This document shows, piece by piece, positions 1 to 12,532 of a DNA stretch of 64,000 nt. Below the pieces are notes generated by a model. That model was not told the DNA's origin and searched no databases. It worked only from the letters and a program-made list of their open reading frames with translations. Numbering within the stretch: position 1 is the stretch's first letter; every line of letters begins with the position of its first letter. The stretch spans positions 6,652,001 through 6,716,000 of the forward strand of contig NC_135029.1 of the NCBI RefSeq assembly GCF_051020955.1. The letters are read 5' to 3'. The position numbers and the translations under genes are program-made. This DNA is from Megalopta genalis (Eukaryota > Arthropoda > Insecta > Hymenoptera > Halictidae).

Positions 1-197
1 TTTTAATACGCGAGAAGATTTCTGATTGGTCGGAATTTCGAATGATTGCGTTCGGTTCCGCACGCATTACACGGAACGCGCGAAACGCACTGGTCGTGAG
101 AGGATGATTCATGAGACGCAGCGAGACGGTCTCGCACACGCAGAAACGCGCGCGTACACGGCTACGGAGAGAGCGAAAGAGAAAGAGGCAGTGAGAT

Positions 198-198
<1 letters not shown>

Positions 199-247
<49 letters not shown>

Positions 248-265
248 AGAGAGAGAGAGACGTGC
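199..265. repeat. GA microsatellite
   Basis: Nearly pure GA dinucleotide run with a few GGGA interruptions. It produces long Ser/Leu-rich open frames on the minus strand that are artefacts of the repeat. Confidence 0.95.
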
Positions 266-439
266 GCATATGCATATGACATCCAGCTAAAAGCACATTT
301 CACGGGCCAGATGTTCGGCGAGACACGGGGTAGCGTGGCATTGTGACGGGAGCGATATGCCCGCGTCAATGGGGAGAAAATTCGATCGGAAAGTTTGTGT
401 CCGGTGTGCAGATTGGTAGACAAACCGGAAGTAAGTATC

Positions 440-450
440 GGAGAGAGAGA

Positions 451-480
<30 letters not shown>
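440..480. repeat. GA microsatellite
   Basis: Second impure GA run, with AAAG interruptions. It lies just downstream, in minus-strand sense, of the candidate exon at 516-594, so it would sit in that gene's first intron. Confidence 0.9.
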
Positions 481-483
<3 letters not shown>

Positions 484-515
484 GAAGAGAGATGAAAAGA
501 TATAAAGAAACTTAC

Positions 516-594
516 CGCTCTCGATATAAGGAACCAGCAACAGCAACAGCAGAAAGGGAACGTATCCGCAGGTATCACTGATCATCGTAACCAT
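516..594 (-). CDS. Candidate first coding exon: signal peptide of a secreted or membrane protein
   Basis: Read on the minus strand, an ATG at 594 opens 26 codons starting MVTMISDTCGYVPF, followed by six leucines and VPYIES, a textbook signal peptide. The frame then meets GCG|GTAAGTTTC, a strong splice donor with GT at 515-514, so the exon ends at 516 in phase 1. A phase-1 signal-peptide exon followed by a long intron is typical of arthropod cell-surface proteins such as immunoglobulin-superfamily members, but nothing here identifies the family. A GTG-led extension upstream is open but has no ATG. The rest of the gene would lie left of the window. The GC-rich DNA at about 600-1560 would be its 5'UTR and promoter. 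The open frame continuing past the donor is only GA-repeat translation. Confidence 0.45.
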
Positions 595-621
595 ATTCTC
601 TCTCGCACAGTTAAAAGCCAC

Positions 622-2071
622 TGGTCTCGGTTAGGTTATTAGCACCACTTGCGCGAGTACGTGCGAACAACAATAAACAAAACAACAACGCGACGACGCG
701 AGGAAGTAGCGGTAATAGTCGCAACAGGGCACGGGAAACGGGATGAGACGACAGGCGAGATAGAACGCTCGCGCGTACACGCGTGAAGGAGAAAGAGAGA
801 AAGAAAGAAAGAGGGTACGTGAGAGAGAGAGAGAGAGAAAGGGAGGGAGACGGAAAGAGAGAAAGAGCTTCGCGACACGCAACGGTCAAAGACGAGCCGA
901 CGTTACCGATATATTCACTACATAGCCTGCGTACCAACCGGACAGCATAGCACACACACGATTCTGTTTTCACTGACCTTACTTTGTATACGCGTTCCGT
1001 TGTTCGCGCGCGCGACTTTTCGGAGCAGCCGAATCATATGCGTGTGGCACGGCGACACGGGGAAAATGACGGGCGAGGAAAGCACACGATAATCACGGTT
1101 CGCGGCACGCCTTGGCTCTCGGAAAACGAGCTTACGCCATCGTTTACCAGGAATATTAACACTTTCACACGAACGGTCCTTACCACCGACGATCCGCCCC
1201 TCGTAACCTTTTTTTTCTCTCGCCTGTCGCACGGCGACTTCTCTCCCTCGGTCCGTTTATTCAGCCCTCCGGTTCTGCAGCCGGACGATGCTACTTCTCT
1301 CAGCACTGTCCACCGTACGTCGCACCAGCTGACCACTAACTTTTCTCACACTCGTTTACTTGCCGATCGCTGATTTAGCAGACGCATCGCAGCAGCAACA
1401 AAACACACGCACGACGTCGGCCAGTCGCCACCATCGCCACTGGCAGTCCTGCCACTGCTGGAGCCCCGACTTCCCTGCCATGTTCGCGATCTGCTAGCCT
1501 CTCTCGGTTGACGGTTTACCGCCAGGTGGCCGCCAGATACCTGCCGCTCCGCCATGAAGCACTTTCATCAGACCAGAAACTCCATTATCGTTTCTGCGTC
1601 GGCCATGAAGTGCTCTTAGGGAGATGAAAGCCTGAAGGTTTTTAGGAAGCGGTTTGCGACACGATTGCGTATGCAAGCAAGTCCTTTCCGAAGGTAACCC
1701 TTGCGTTTTTTCGACAGATAAAAGAGATTTTGAATTATGCACAATTGCATCAAGGCTAAAGCTACCGGACATTAAAAATGGCTGATACGTGTTGCTTTAT
1801 TTTATAAGAATGATAACGCTGAATTTACTTGAAACCTACACCATTTCATTAAGAAATGAATTAAGAAATCTATTCAATTAATCCCAATGAAGTTCCCATA
1901 ATTTCAATAATTTTAAAATGATAAACGTGGGGACAGCGATTTTGATCATCGCGGAAGGTTTAGTGTTAAAGGGGACTATGACTTTGGACTATGTATATTA
2001 GGTAATATAAAGCGAAATTGCAGTATATGTATATGAGTTAATAATCGTTACATGAAATTCTTACTAATTAC
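622..2071. other. GC-rich island grading into AT-rich DNA, no gene assigned
   Basis: About 600-1560 is distinctly GC- and CpG-rich (many ACG and CGC words), unlike the flanking DNA, with several open frames of about 100 codons on both strands and none recognisable. This is what a promoter plus 5'UTR looks like in an AT-rich insect genome and fits the minus-strand exon at 516-594. From about 1780 onward the sequence is AT-rich with no supportable feature. Confidence 0.4.
810..876. repeat. Impure GA microsatellite
   Basis: GA/GAAA-rich purine tract, third of the cluster. It explains the overlapping Ser/Leu-rich minus-strand frames at 611-973. Confidence 0.85.
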
Positions 2072-2073
2072 TA

Positions 2074-2583
2074 GACTGCGGATTTTGTGGATTTATGACA
2101 AAAATGACTAGACCAAAAAATATATAAGGACATTGGAAGAATTTGAGAACATTTTTATATTGTATACAACTTATTGAAATTATTAAAACAGTAAAAACAT
2201 TTTCATCTAACTTATGTTTCTTATCATTATCATAGAATTCTTTCAATCTCACGTACCTACGTACTTTTGTGTTATACAACCATGTCATTTATTGTCAATT
2301 TTCTATATACATATTTTGTTTCTATGCAGAGCAATATGAAACTTGTACTATTGATAATGTATTTATTCTCACAAAGGGTCATAATTAAACAGCGAGTTTT
2401 ATGCATTTACGACAAAAATCAGTAGAAAAATTCAGTACAGTAAAGACGTTTAACGAATTTAGTGATACTGTTGTAATATTTTCAACTCATTGAAATCATT
2501 AAGAAAGAAAACAAATGTTTGTTATGTTCCTGCATCTTGCAATCAGTGCAGACAACCTTTATTTTGCATAAAGATCCGCAGTC
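2074..2583. mobile_element. MITE with GACTGCGGAT ends, TA target site
   Basis: The left end GACTGCGGATTTTG and the right end, whose reverse complement is GACTGCGGATCTTTATG, form terminal inverted repeats and are each flanked by TA. No transposase is left inside. Related ends occur near 34,130, 51,530, 51,740 and 55,193, so it is a repeated family. TA targets and small size suggest Tc1/mariner-type mobilisation (inference). Confidence 0.6.
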
Positions 2584-2585
2584 TA

Positions 2586-4225
2586 ATCATAATCAATAGT
2601 ACAATTTCTCCTCTGGGATTTGAAAAATATAAATTCTGGAAATTTAAGGGGCTAGAACAGTCACGTGACTTTATGGATTCAGTCGGTATCTGCTGTACAG
2701 ATTTCATTACAGAAATGGTATTATCTACAGATGTGTAGTTGATTGATAAATATCAGATGGAGCCACCGTCGTTTTCTGCTAGGAGTGGAAAGCTTAATTC
2801 TAATACAAATATTCTCCGGATCGAGAAATGCACATTTTCGTATAACTTTTGAACCATTGGAGATATTGCGATTAAATTTTCACTAAAAATATTTAAAAAA
2901 TAATCATTCTTAACCTTAGATAAGTAAATATTTTTTGCATTTATTAAGTAATAATTTTTAACAAGGATTGAAAATATATATGAGCCGTTTATTTTGAAAG
3001 TGGCATAAATCGCTATACTCAGGAAATTAATTGCGGGGCTTAGCGTAAAAGAAATAGAAACGTGTGATAAGTGTGTGTGAAGTATTGTTTTGAATTATTT
3101 TCAGTATTTTTAAAAAAGTTGTGATCACTGGACTTATTTTTATAAGTGCGAAAGAATAGTGCAGTTTTGTAAATTATATTATATGTTATATACGCTGGAT
3201 CTCGTCCTGTTTCTTCAGCAAAATACAAAGACATGATGGACTTGCTTAATTATATACCCCCAATATACCACAGTTATTTTAAAAATTTGAAACAAAACAC
3301 GATTTCCGAGGACTTAATCACTCCTATTGATGACGAAAATTAAATTTAACTGATGTATTTTCATATAAATTACTTATACTTATGTTTCAAAATGTGTCCG
3401 ATTTCGCATGGAATGACCCTTTCGATTTATGTTTGCGGATATTTAAAACGAAAATGACGATAATTGTAGAGGAAGGAGTGGTTCTATTTTATATTACCTT
3501 GTAAAAGTGAATTTATAAATTCAATTATTTTAACCACAATCCAAGTTTGTATCTACCTCCGATTCCATGTTGACAGTCCTTCTACTTAGGTGCCACCTTA
3601 TAACCACCAGTGTAACTAAACCTGTCAAATTTTTTGTTCTATATTATCGATATCATGAATTCTGATGGCAAAACGGTATACTTTTACCAAATATTTGTAT
3701 AATTTTTATGAAGACTGATTTCGCGCACTACACTGAATCTTTCCCTTTCCCGTAAACCCATGTTTTCCTCTCACTTTGTCGGCAACTGTGTCCTCTACCT
3801 TTATCTCGTTGCTAGGGAGTTTGATTTAGGAAGCAGCAGCGACATCTTATGGTTTCTATGAGTTTGGGGTTTTTCAGAATAGTTTGAATTGATTTTCAAG
3901 GGATTTCTGGGAGAACTTTTTAAGTTTTGGGAGCGCAAACGATAGCTGGAATATCGCAATTTGTGATGGATTTGTTTAGGTTTATAGAAAAATTCGAAAT
4001 CAAGACGAAAAATTGATGTACATATTTCCGATTGATAGATCGGATAAAAATTAATGGATTTTGAAGAGTTACTCCAAATTGATTTTAGATTATATTCCTA
4101 CAAAAATGTTAAAATGAAAACTGGGAGATCATACTTTATAATAAATCTATTTAGACTCACATGAAACTTGGAAGCTAATCCACAGGCTTTTTGTCCTAGT
4201 TTTGACGGACTCTAGAGCTCCCTTA
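2586..4225. other. AT-rich intergenic DNA with one orphan MITE end
   Basis: No gene is supportable. A single copy of the TGAGCCGTTTATTTTG end (about 2981-3011) matches the termini of the complete MITE at 6062-6301, but no matching opposite end was found nearby, so this is a truncated copy. Confidence 0.5.
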
Positions 4226-4318
4226 CCATTTCGTGTCGCGCTCAGTGTTACCGATGGTTCGCGAAAACTAGACACATTAGCAAGAAGTGAATATTCTGTA
4301 TATTTCATTTCTACTATT
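4226..4318 (+). repeat. Short segment repeated at 17,140-17,215
   Basis: Both loci contain a CAG(C/T)GTTACCGAT block followed by TTAGCAAGAAG(C/T)GAATAT, at roughly 80% identity over about 75 bases. One copy lies upstream of the gene A duplicon and one downstream of gene B. It could be the eroded edge of a further duplicon copy or a fragment of a dispersed repeat. Confidence 0.4.
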
Positions 4319-4319
4319 A

Positions 4320-5219
4320 TTTGGAGGCAATGAGTGTATACCGGGCGAACATTTAAATGTTTGATACATTTTGTCTTGCAGATGGATATTTATAACGTTA
4401 ATTTTGTAAGCTTTATAGTGCTGACATTGCAAAAAGAGCATTACATGCAATATTTGTGCGGATTTTAATTTTGTGATATTAAGTTGTTGCAAAAATAATT
4501 TAGATTTTTTTTTGGTTATCTATTTGGAAAACCGAAAATACATTTGCAACATCTCGACAGATACAATTTGGTAAAATTTGAGACAATAGGAGAGAATTTA
4601 CTGTATGTATGATACAAATCTTTGATTTAGAATATCGGTTTGAAAATTGATCTTACGCATGAAAATCAATATTGGAAGAAATAGAAATTACTCACCGAAT
4701 AAGTGTTATTTAAGTATTACGATATTAGTCCGGAATCATACGATTTACTCATAAAAAGTATGTTGTGTTATTTTATTCTTGGAAAAGAAGAATAGACAAT
4801 CACCAACTGATTCATTTACCTTATTTATATTCAAACTTTGCGAAGCTAAGCCATATGTAAATTAAAGTTCACATTACAAATTACAGAAACATAATACCAG
4901 AGCAGAATTTGTAATTGTTTAGCATCGGAATTAGGAGTTAATTAATGATTGTCCAGTTGAACGTGCGAATTGAGTCTTTTGCCATTAAGCTTTAATAATT
5001 GCAACAAACAAAAGCTCAAAACACCTCACGAAACGACATCGCACTTTACGATTGTACGACGAAAAATGTCGCAACTTCGCACTCTCGATGAAGACCAGAG
5101 TGGGTCTACTGCGACACTGTTTACTCTGTATTACTATTGCTAGCGAATTAGTTCGCGAGATTGGTGCATGTATTCGACTGTGAGAGAATCATTTTCGCCT
5201 TTTTCCCTATCTATCCCTA
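4320..5219. other. AT-rich intergenic DNA
   Basis: No gene seen. Near 4590-4605 there is a GAGAATTTACTGTA end resembling the outer ends of the hairpin element at 60.55-61.17 kb and of its half copy near 18,970. Confidence 0.4.
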
Positions 5220-6061
5220 TTAAGTGAGTGAGATCAACGAGAAGTTCTCAAAGAAAATCTTTGGGTCCCCACAGCTAAGGGCCATCCTAACCCATACCCA
5301 TTGCATTATATTAATAAATTATTCACGATGTTAAACAGGACAATTATGTAAAACGCGTCGAAAAATGTTTCCAGCTGATACGATAGAAAGGAAAAAGAAA
5401 TACTTTTGTTTGTAGCATAATAGCTTAAACCAGCTTTCTATTTTACATACACTAATGTAAAATCGTAGCTATACGACAAATTCTTCTGAGTATTTGTTAA
5501 ATATACCGAACCGATATGTAATCAAATGAGGTCAATTTATCACTACGTTAATAACTCTATCATTCGATTCACACGAATTGATCTCTCATAATACATGCTG
5601 TACGCGATAGGAGTCCATTTAATAGATATAGACTATATGAATAGATATATGTATACTAGTGGAGTGTAAACTACGCCATTGCAATGCAATCATTACCTAT
5701 AAAAGTGTTCATATCGTATTCTTTTTAATGGGTTATGCCCTCGTTTCACGTAGTTAAGATGATCTAACACATCCAAATGTGCCTCGAGATAAGGAACGTT
5801 GCAAACAATATTTCATCGAATCGATAATGATTGACATCGTGGTACTTGTGTCGACGTCCTCAACTTTCTAGACAATCGCTTTAATTCCCTATGTTTTCAT
5901 TCACAGATACGTTGATTAGCACTTCTTCATCCTTAATAATTCCCTGATCGAGCGAGGCAGTGTTTGCTTCTTGTATGTTTCATTTATTTTCATTCATAGA
6001 TTGTACTATCATACGAATCAAATTCTATTTCAATTCAGAAGAAGCTAATAATATCCATATT

Positions 6062-6301
6062 TGAGCCGTTTATTTTGAAAGTGGCATAAGTCACTTTACC
6101 GTATAATGAAAAGTGGTGATTTTTTCATGTTTATACGAAATTATTTATACCGAGAAAAATATCAGTATCCTGAGATAACAAATACAAGTAAATCTTCTCG
6201 AAAGTTAGCATCCATATTTTGAAACGTGTTAAAACGCAAACCCTTAAATATATCGACTTCAAAACAAAGTGACTTATGCCACTTTCAAAATAAACGGCTC
6301 A
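6062..6301. mobile_element. 240-bp MITE with 36-bp terminal inverted repeats
   Basis: The left end TGAGCCGTTTATTTTGAAAG, running on through GTGGCATAAGTCACTTT, is repeated as a near-perfect reverse complement at the right end. Duplicon copy B lacks the element: there the flanks are joined as CATATTAGGTAAAT (about 11,928), against CATATT-element-TTTGGTAAAT here, consistent with a 2-bp TT duplication on insertion. It has no coding capacity, and an orphan end lies at 2981. Confidence 0.75.
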
Positions 6302-7393
6302 TTTGGTAAATCTTCACCGCAGGACTAACTCGTTGCTATAGTGCAAGGGGTTAAAACACCCGTCTATCATCCATTCCCGTCTAATACATTTCCGTCTAAT
6401 ACATTCTAGAGTTAATTGTCAGTGCAATAGTTGACGATAATAATTGTTGGCAAGAAATTTTCAGAATGTGTATTGAAAATTATTGAAATTGTGGCAAGAT
6501 AAGGTTTAGCATTACCCTGTGCACAGCCGCAGTTGGTGTAACTAGCTTTCAAAGAATTGGACAAACAAATTCCGACGATCATTTCGCATGGGTAATCTCT
6601 GTAGCTAAAATTAAAAAATAAAACTTGTGTGGCAAATTCGAACGAAGATTCTGAATATCGCAGACAAAACTACGTTTGTTTTCAATAATTTATGAATCAC
6701 TTTCTAATGAAATATTCTATGGTAAATGGTAAGGGGCAGTAATATTCAGCCGTTCGAGAATTACGGTACATTCCGTTCTCAGAAATTTAGTAATTGGATA
6801 TATTACTTTAAAATTTATATTTTCACGAACGTATATAAGTTCAAAAATTGTTCATGTATGAAAATTTGGGCTTGGCTACATCATATACGTATTTTGAAAA
6901 TTAATATTTGACGGTTGACGTTTTTCTGTAATTTTAATCATTGTAAGTCATTATACTTCTGTTCTGTAAACCCGAATCGTGTATGTCTGTGGCAACTGCT
7001 TATTAGCGGTTTTTCAATTTGAACTCTTAATTACTGTATAAATTGTTCTAAAAATTACTGTTACATCATACTTGTGTAAAAATTCAATGCCTGTTTGAAG
7101 TGTGATTGGTGTTGCACGATCACCTGCATTTATTTTAAGGAAATATTATTCATACCCTAAGATATTTTAGCATATAGAGTTGAACGAGATACACCGCATA
7201 CATAATCTAAAGCAGAATATATGCAGAATTTGCTTCTAACAGAGCGACGCGTGTAAAAGATTTTCAATTTATCGTGGCCACGCACCAAATTATTATTTAT
7301 CTAATACTATAGAGGACGATGGCTTTCTTATCATGAAATAACTCCGAAACACTTCAGTTACTGATTTTTATATACGTCGTTGCATGGAATCAG

Positions 7394-7401
7394 TATAAAA
7401 A
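7394..7401 (+). promoter_or_regulatory. TATA box of gene A
   Basis: TATAAAAA lies 54 bp upstream of the gene A ATG, giving a predicted start site near 7424 and a short 5' leader of about 24 nt. Position and flanks (GCATGGAAT upstream) are conserved at gene B, and the 150 bp further upstream is also conserved between the copies. Confidence 0.7.
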
Positions 7402-7447
7402 GGCTTTCGCGTGGCAATGGGTCTGTTGTTTCGTTAAACGTTCCACG

Positions 7448-10159
7448 ATGGATCCGCGAACGTTCATTTTCGTTGTGATTTTCGTCGGTTTCGGCATATT
7501 CATCAACATCGTTATCACCAATCCAATCGCAGTACCTGAAGAAATTTCATCCGACATAATAAAAATTCTCCTGGATTGCAAGCATTCGAACAATGAAACG
7601 TACATGGCGTGCTATAAAAGAGAGAAGCGGAACTTGTATTCTCATAATATAGGTTTGACCGAATATATTCAAGGAAATATTCAATTATAAATAATTTTTA
7701 ATATGTTAATTTGACTGATAATATATTGAAAAGCCAAGGTAGACAAATCAACGTTCAGCTTCCAATTAGATAGCAGATTTCGAAGAAATAAGTGAAACGC
7801 GTACGACTTCTTGATTCTATCGTCTGACTTTAATATTGGCAGATCTTGTTAGTTGCATACAAATACATTGCGTACAAATACACATATGAAAGGTGACACT
7901 AAGATAGTAGTGTGAATATTGTAGTTTCTTTCGTTTCTCGATCAATAATTAATGTTTGAACAACCGAATAGCAACGATTGTTGCATACTAAATATCTCTT
8001 ATGCGTTAGATTAGTGATTATTTTCAGAGCGAATGTTTATAACATGGAAAGAAATTATTACATATTTAGAAAGAAAGTTATAACAATTCAAACATCCAAA
8101 TTTCCCTGAAACCGTAATTTTTTATTTAGAAAGAAAGTTATAACAATTCAAACATCCAAATTGCCCTGAAACCGTAATTTTTTATTTGTCATTGTTGTCT
8201 CAGTGATTTTATTGTCACTGTTGTAGTTAATGAATCATATGATGTTAAGCTTTTGAATTTTGCTAAATGTGAACATTATAATACGACATAAAATCGATCT
8301 AACAGATAGACATGAGATTGTTTCTGTTACGGTGTTTCTATTCAATTATGATTTAGCTACATTACAATTGAAACGAATTCTATACTTTATGAATTAAGTA
8401 GAGACAAGGCATAACATATTGCGAACATTGAAATCTGTGTATATCTTGTTAAGATCATAGCTGCATGAAGCCATGTATAGAGGATTGTAGAAGGAGGACC
8501 AGACAAGTGCCCCTAGTCTGTGAAAATAATTGTAAACATTGTTTAAAAAAAGTAACGCATCGTCAAATTAATATTACTGATACCGAAATTGAAATACCAT
8601 GTAATCACGAGAATTGTACTAAGGTTAAACCTGAGCAAAATAAACCAGTGACAGTCAATTATACTACTCATATCCACATTCATAATCACCTCAACACCAG
8701 TTCTGCATTGCCTGGTAAGTAATACGTCTTTTTTCAAGTTCTTAAAACGAAGCAGTTTGTAAACCAAATATAATGTGCTCAATATTCTGGGGTAACAATT
8801 TTCTGTTAATTAGATAAACCACAATGTCCATGCTATTTTGTTACTTGGCAGCCATGCTACTGTCGCCCCACATATCAAATATGCCAATATCAGACTCAAT
8901 GGCCCTGCGTACCAGTAAGTTTGAATACCTTATCATAATTTTATCTACATGTTAAACACCTTTCCATGAAAGTATCCAACAAAGTTTGACCTTTTCTTTG
9001 TATATACTGAGCTTTTTGAAACCTTAATTTATTAAAAAAATCGCTAATTTTCAACATTGAAAAAATTGATGTTTAGTTGGTGTACTTGTTTTTGTGTACT
9101 CCCAGTTAATTTAGTTTACAAAGATCGCAAATGCCAGCTTTATTAACAGCAACAAAAGCGACACTGTTACAGCATAATTGCAGCATTGTTATGGATAGTA
9201 AAAGGCATAACTGGATAAGACGTCGAAATGAGCCTCCTAATCAAATTGGCTTTTGTTTATATCATTCGATAGAGCAGTGATCGAAAACCCTTTCGGACAA
9301 TTTTTAAGTCCTTACTCCCACCACGAGGGTAAGGAATTCGGATTAACAGATTATTTACTATTTCTTCTGTTCTACAAATGGAAAATTATGAACATTATGA
9401 AAATTATCGAAAGATCATTCGACCATTTTATCTGGTTATGCCCTCTATTAAATCTCTAAGAACAGTAACAAAAATGTTTACTACTGTTTTCTATTGGAAG
9501 AGGAGGATGCTATTACGTTGTCACTAGATTTGAAACATTCGCTTTAATGGTTGGCAAGTGTATTTGTAATGTAATATTATGTAGTTTGACATTTATTTAT
9601 TTTCATTTATTTCTATTTATTTTCATGCACACAAAGGCTACAAAAAGTCTTTCACTATACTTTCATAACACGTGATGCCTTGACTGTATCGTGAAATAAT
9701 GGAAATTTGAAACCACTTTGTCCATTATCAGTCTTGATTCTTCACATATTTGAATATTTATTGTTTATGCTTGCATGAATGTGAATTGCCAGTAATTGAT
9801 TGGGATTGCACGACATGATTATTGTGTTTCTTATATAATGAAATTAAATAAATATTCTATTTGATTTGCGGAACTCTGACTAAATCCGGAGATCACCGTA
9901 GTTTAAAATATCCGTAATTTAAAAATGACCGATCTACATTAAATAAACATGCGATAAATATAAAGAATTGTTTAACATTCCGCAGATTAATATTTATCAG
10001 TACCTATAGTAATATGTTCCTTATTTATTATAGTACGGTGGAATGCAACAAATAATAGAACCGATTCGGCTTGCTCCTATTCAGATGGTGCCAGTCATCA
10101 CGGGAGGATCATTCCTAAATTGTGTATCCAATATTTGTAATCCTGCTATAAGAAACTGA
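7448..10159 (+). CDS. Cysteine-rich secreted protein, gene A (4 exons, 230 aa)
   Basis: Reconstructed exons are 7448-7652, 8454-8714, 8814-8914 and 10034-10159 (stop TGA). Introns begin AG|GTTTGA, G|GTAAGT and CCA|GTAAGT and end AAG, TAG and TAG. Phases 1, 1, 0 keep one frame of 230 codons. Residues 1-25 are a signal peptide (MDPRTFIFVVIF...), so the product is probably secreted. The mature part has a CxxxCxxxC motif (72/76/80), CxxxCxxC (91/95/98), a CNHENC pair (118/123), an alternating HIHIHNH stretch (141-147), and a CPC...PCYC...C...PC block (160-187). Exon 4 encodes a tail with two cysteines. NxT/S sites at 49, 109, 122 and 149 could be glycosylated. Spacing is conserved with gene B, which supports real coding. 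I do not recognise the family, and no function is assigned. Confidence 0.75.
8063..8187 (+). repeat. Two-copy 60-bp tandem repeat in intron 1 of gene A
   Basis: The 60-bp unit beginning TATTTAGAAAGAAAGTTATA is repeated once with a single visible mismatch (T/G at 8103/8163), so it arose recently. Copy B has no such duplication. Confidence 0.9.
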
Positions 10160-10205
10160 CATATATTCGTAGATTTATAGAACCTAATATATATCTAACA
10201 ACGAA

Positions 10206-10226
10206 AATAAAAGCAAGTTAAATAAA
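10206..10226 (+). terminator. Polyadenylation signals of gene A
   Basis: Two AATAAA hexamers (10206-10211 and 10221-10226) lie 47 and 62 nt after the gene A stop codon, a normal 3'UTR distance. Confidence 0.6.
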
Positions 10227-10704
10227 ACTGATTAAAACAAACCTACATGGACAATCTAATAATGACAACTTATGACATTTTACGGCAACTTATAACAACA
10301 TTAACACTAAACCTACCAAGCTGTGATAGTACCTGGAGTGCATTGCTTCATACGAGCGAGAAGATCGAATTTATTTAGATTTTGTAAAGTTTTTATTATA
10401 AAACTTGCTCCAATAATGTAATTTATTCAAGCATTTTTCACGAAAGAGTCTCTACAATTTGCAGAACTGCAAAATAAGAGAACGGTTATTTTGACCGCGG
10501 TAGGCATAGTGTTAAAAGAACCTAATCGTTTCGCAGAAACGACCACATCTCTCGATCATCAGTGCCACATTGCCTGTCAAAGAGGGCCCTCTTATCAGTA
10601 CCTTCCCATCATGGAGTCCTTCGCATTATCTTCCCCGGGAAGACCACAAATCGACATTGCAATTAGCTCACCTTTCATCCCGCATTAAAAATAGCAGATG
10701 ACCA

Positions 10705-10777
<73 letters not shown>

Positions 10778-11365
10778 ATCCTACCCCTGTCTTACTTTCA
10801 AATCTCACATGCATAATGTTTTTTGTTCAGAACGATCTCCCGAACATGTTAGCAAAATTTGTCGGTTTTGATCTGAGATACCCTGTATAGTTTATGTACC
10901 ATACGTTCTGCCATCCGATCGATGAATTCGGTCTTCATTTCTTAAAATTTGTCAACTTTGAACGCGCATAACTTTTCAACACGTGAATTCGGGACTTATT
11001 TTAATTACATTTCTAGATTCGAGACTTCGACTTTTGGACTTTCCACGACAAAATCCATTGGAATATACACTGGAAAGTAAAAAAAAATAGAAACTCCCAA
11101 GGAAAAGTTTTACCTTACCCTTTCAACATGCGCGGTAGTCGATACAAAAAAATACGTGTCATCATTGTTCATCGAAGGCATTGACGTTCAGTAAAAATTT
11201 TAAACAATATTTCCAAAATAACGAACTACTATTATGTTTGTAAATCAAATGAAGCATAAAAACTCTTAAAGCTTTTAAATATTACACGAATCTACGTCAT
11301 GGGTTTCCGTGACAATGCTTTCAAATGCTGCAAACATCATTTCCTTACAAAGTGTCACGATTGAA
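10227..11365. other. Spacer between the duplicon copies
   Basis: AT-rich with a CT microsatellite at 10,709-10,776. The 65-codon frame at 10,491-10,688 opens on TTG, has no homologue I know, and is not called. Confidence 0.5.
10709..10776. repeat. CT microsatellite
   Basis: About 34 uninterrupted CT dinucleotides ending in TTCTCTC. Confidence 0.95.
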
Positions 11366-12228
11366 GGAAGTGAGATCAATAAAATTGCAGAAGAAATTGT
11401 TAATCCCTATAGCTGAGAACTACCCTAATCCATATCCATTATATTATAAGAAGAAATTTTTTGCGATGTCAAAACAAGAAAGTCATGTTAAACGCATCAA
11501 AGATTGTTTTTAGCTGATGCGATAGAAAGAAGAAATGAACTACGATATTGCGATGCAATAATCATTACCTATAAAAATGTTCATATCGTATTCTTTTTAA
11601 TGGGGTATGTCCTCGTTTCACGCAGTTTAGATGCCCTAATTCATCCAAGAGCCTTGAGATAAGAAATGTTGCAAACAATATTTCAAGAATCGATAATGAT
11701 TGATACCATGAGACTCGCGTTGACGTCCTCAGTTTTCTAGATAACCGCTTAACCTCGCGCACTACGATTTCTTGCACAGCTACATTGATCAGCAATTCTT
11801 CGTCCTTAATAATTCCCTGGTCCAGCGGGGCAGTTTTTGCTTCTTTTATATTTCATTTACTTTTATTCATAGATTGTAATATCAGGCGAATCAAATTCTG
11901 TTTCGATTCAGAAGAAGCTAATAATATCCATATTAGGTAAATTATGTATGCAACCTTCATCACCGGAAAGTGTTGAACTTGTTGTTATTGTGCAAATGGT
12001 TAAATCATCCCTTTGCCGTCCATGAGCCTGTAGGTACAACCCTACTAGCGCATTTTACAGTTAATTTTCGGCTGTATCTTAACTGTATCTTAGCAAATTT
12101 TCAAACTCGATGTTCTCGAAAACTAAGTTTAAATAAAAAAAGGTTATTCTATATTTTGTTCATGTTTCTTTATGAGGAATCTCCGTGAGGATACTTGCTT
12201 GTACATACTTTCATGGACACCCTGTATT

Positions 12229-12532
12229 TTTCAGCAGGATAATGCTGCAGCACAAACTGCGAAAGTAGTAAAAGAGTATGTACTTTTCTGGAGAAAATAA
12301 TATCGCGTCTGGATTGGCCAGTAAGGTTATATCGTTAAACATTGTTGCGGAAATCTTAACCGAGCTATATATGCAAATGGCAGACAATTCCAAAACATCG
12401 CCGAATGAAAAAAAATGTATTCAAGATGAGTGGGAGCAATTAGAGCGAAAAACAATTAAAAAACTCTATAAGTATTTGCCAAAGATAATGATGACTGTTA
12501 ATAATTGTAAAGGAGGAGCTACAATATATTAA
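12229..12532 (+). pseudogene. Tc1-like transposase, C-terminal remnant
   Basis: One frame begins FQQDNAAAQTAKVVKEY, matching the FQQDNDPKH.T..V..W block around the second catalytic Asp of Tc1-family transposases. After TGG a frameshifted stretch continues LNIVAEILTELYMQM, corresponding to DLNPIENLW.EL. It then runs to W..L.RKTIKKLYKYLPK and finally to NCKGGATIY plus stop, the usual Tc1 C-terminus (NKGGATKY). The first two thirds of the protein are missing, and the SPDLNPIE core is degraded by substitutions and at least one frameshift, so it is inactive. A CTATCATTTTGTCCCACTG end lies at 12,580-12,599. Confidence 0.7.

Larger units (their letters stand above)
5220..10200 (+). repeat. Segmental duplicon, copy A (contains cysteine-rich gene A)
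   Basis: Aligns in the same orientation with 11,366-16,260. Anchor matches are GTGAGATCAA with CATTATATTA at about 5227/11,370, the ATTCTTTTTAATGGGTTATG region at about 5717/11,590, AGAAGAAGCTAATAATATCC at about 6040/11,910, AAAGAATTGGACAAACAAAT at about 6549/12,793, a promoter block at 7230-7447, and all coding exons. Identity falls from about 90% in exons to poorly alignable intron. Copy-specific insertions explain much of the length difference. Confidence 0.75.

Noticed and set aside
109..973. Several 80-170 codon minus-strand frames rich in Ser, Leu and Phe
   Set aside because: They are translations of GA/CT microsatellites in three frames. Only the short stretch before the splice donor at 516 looks like protein.
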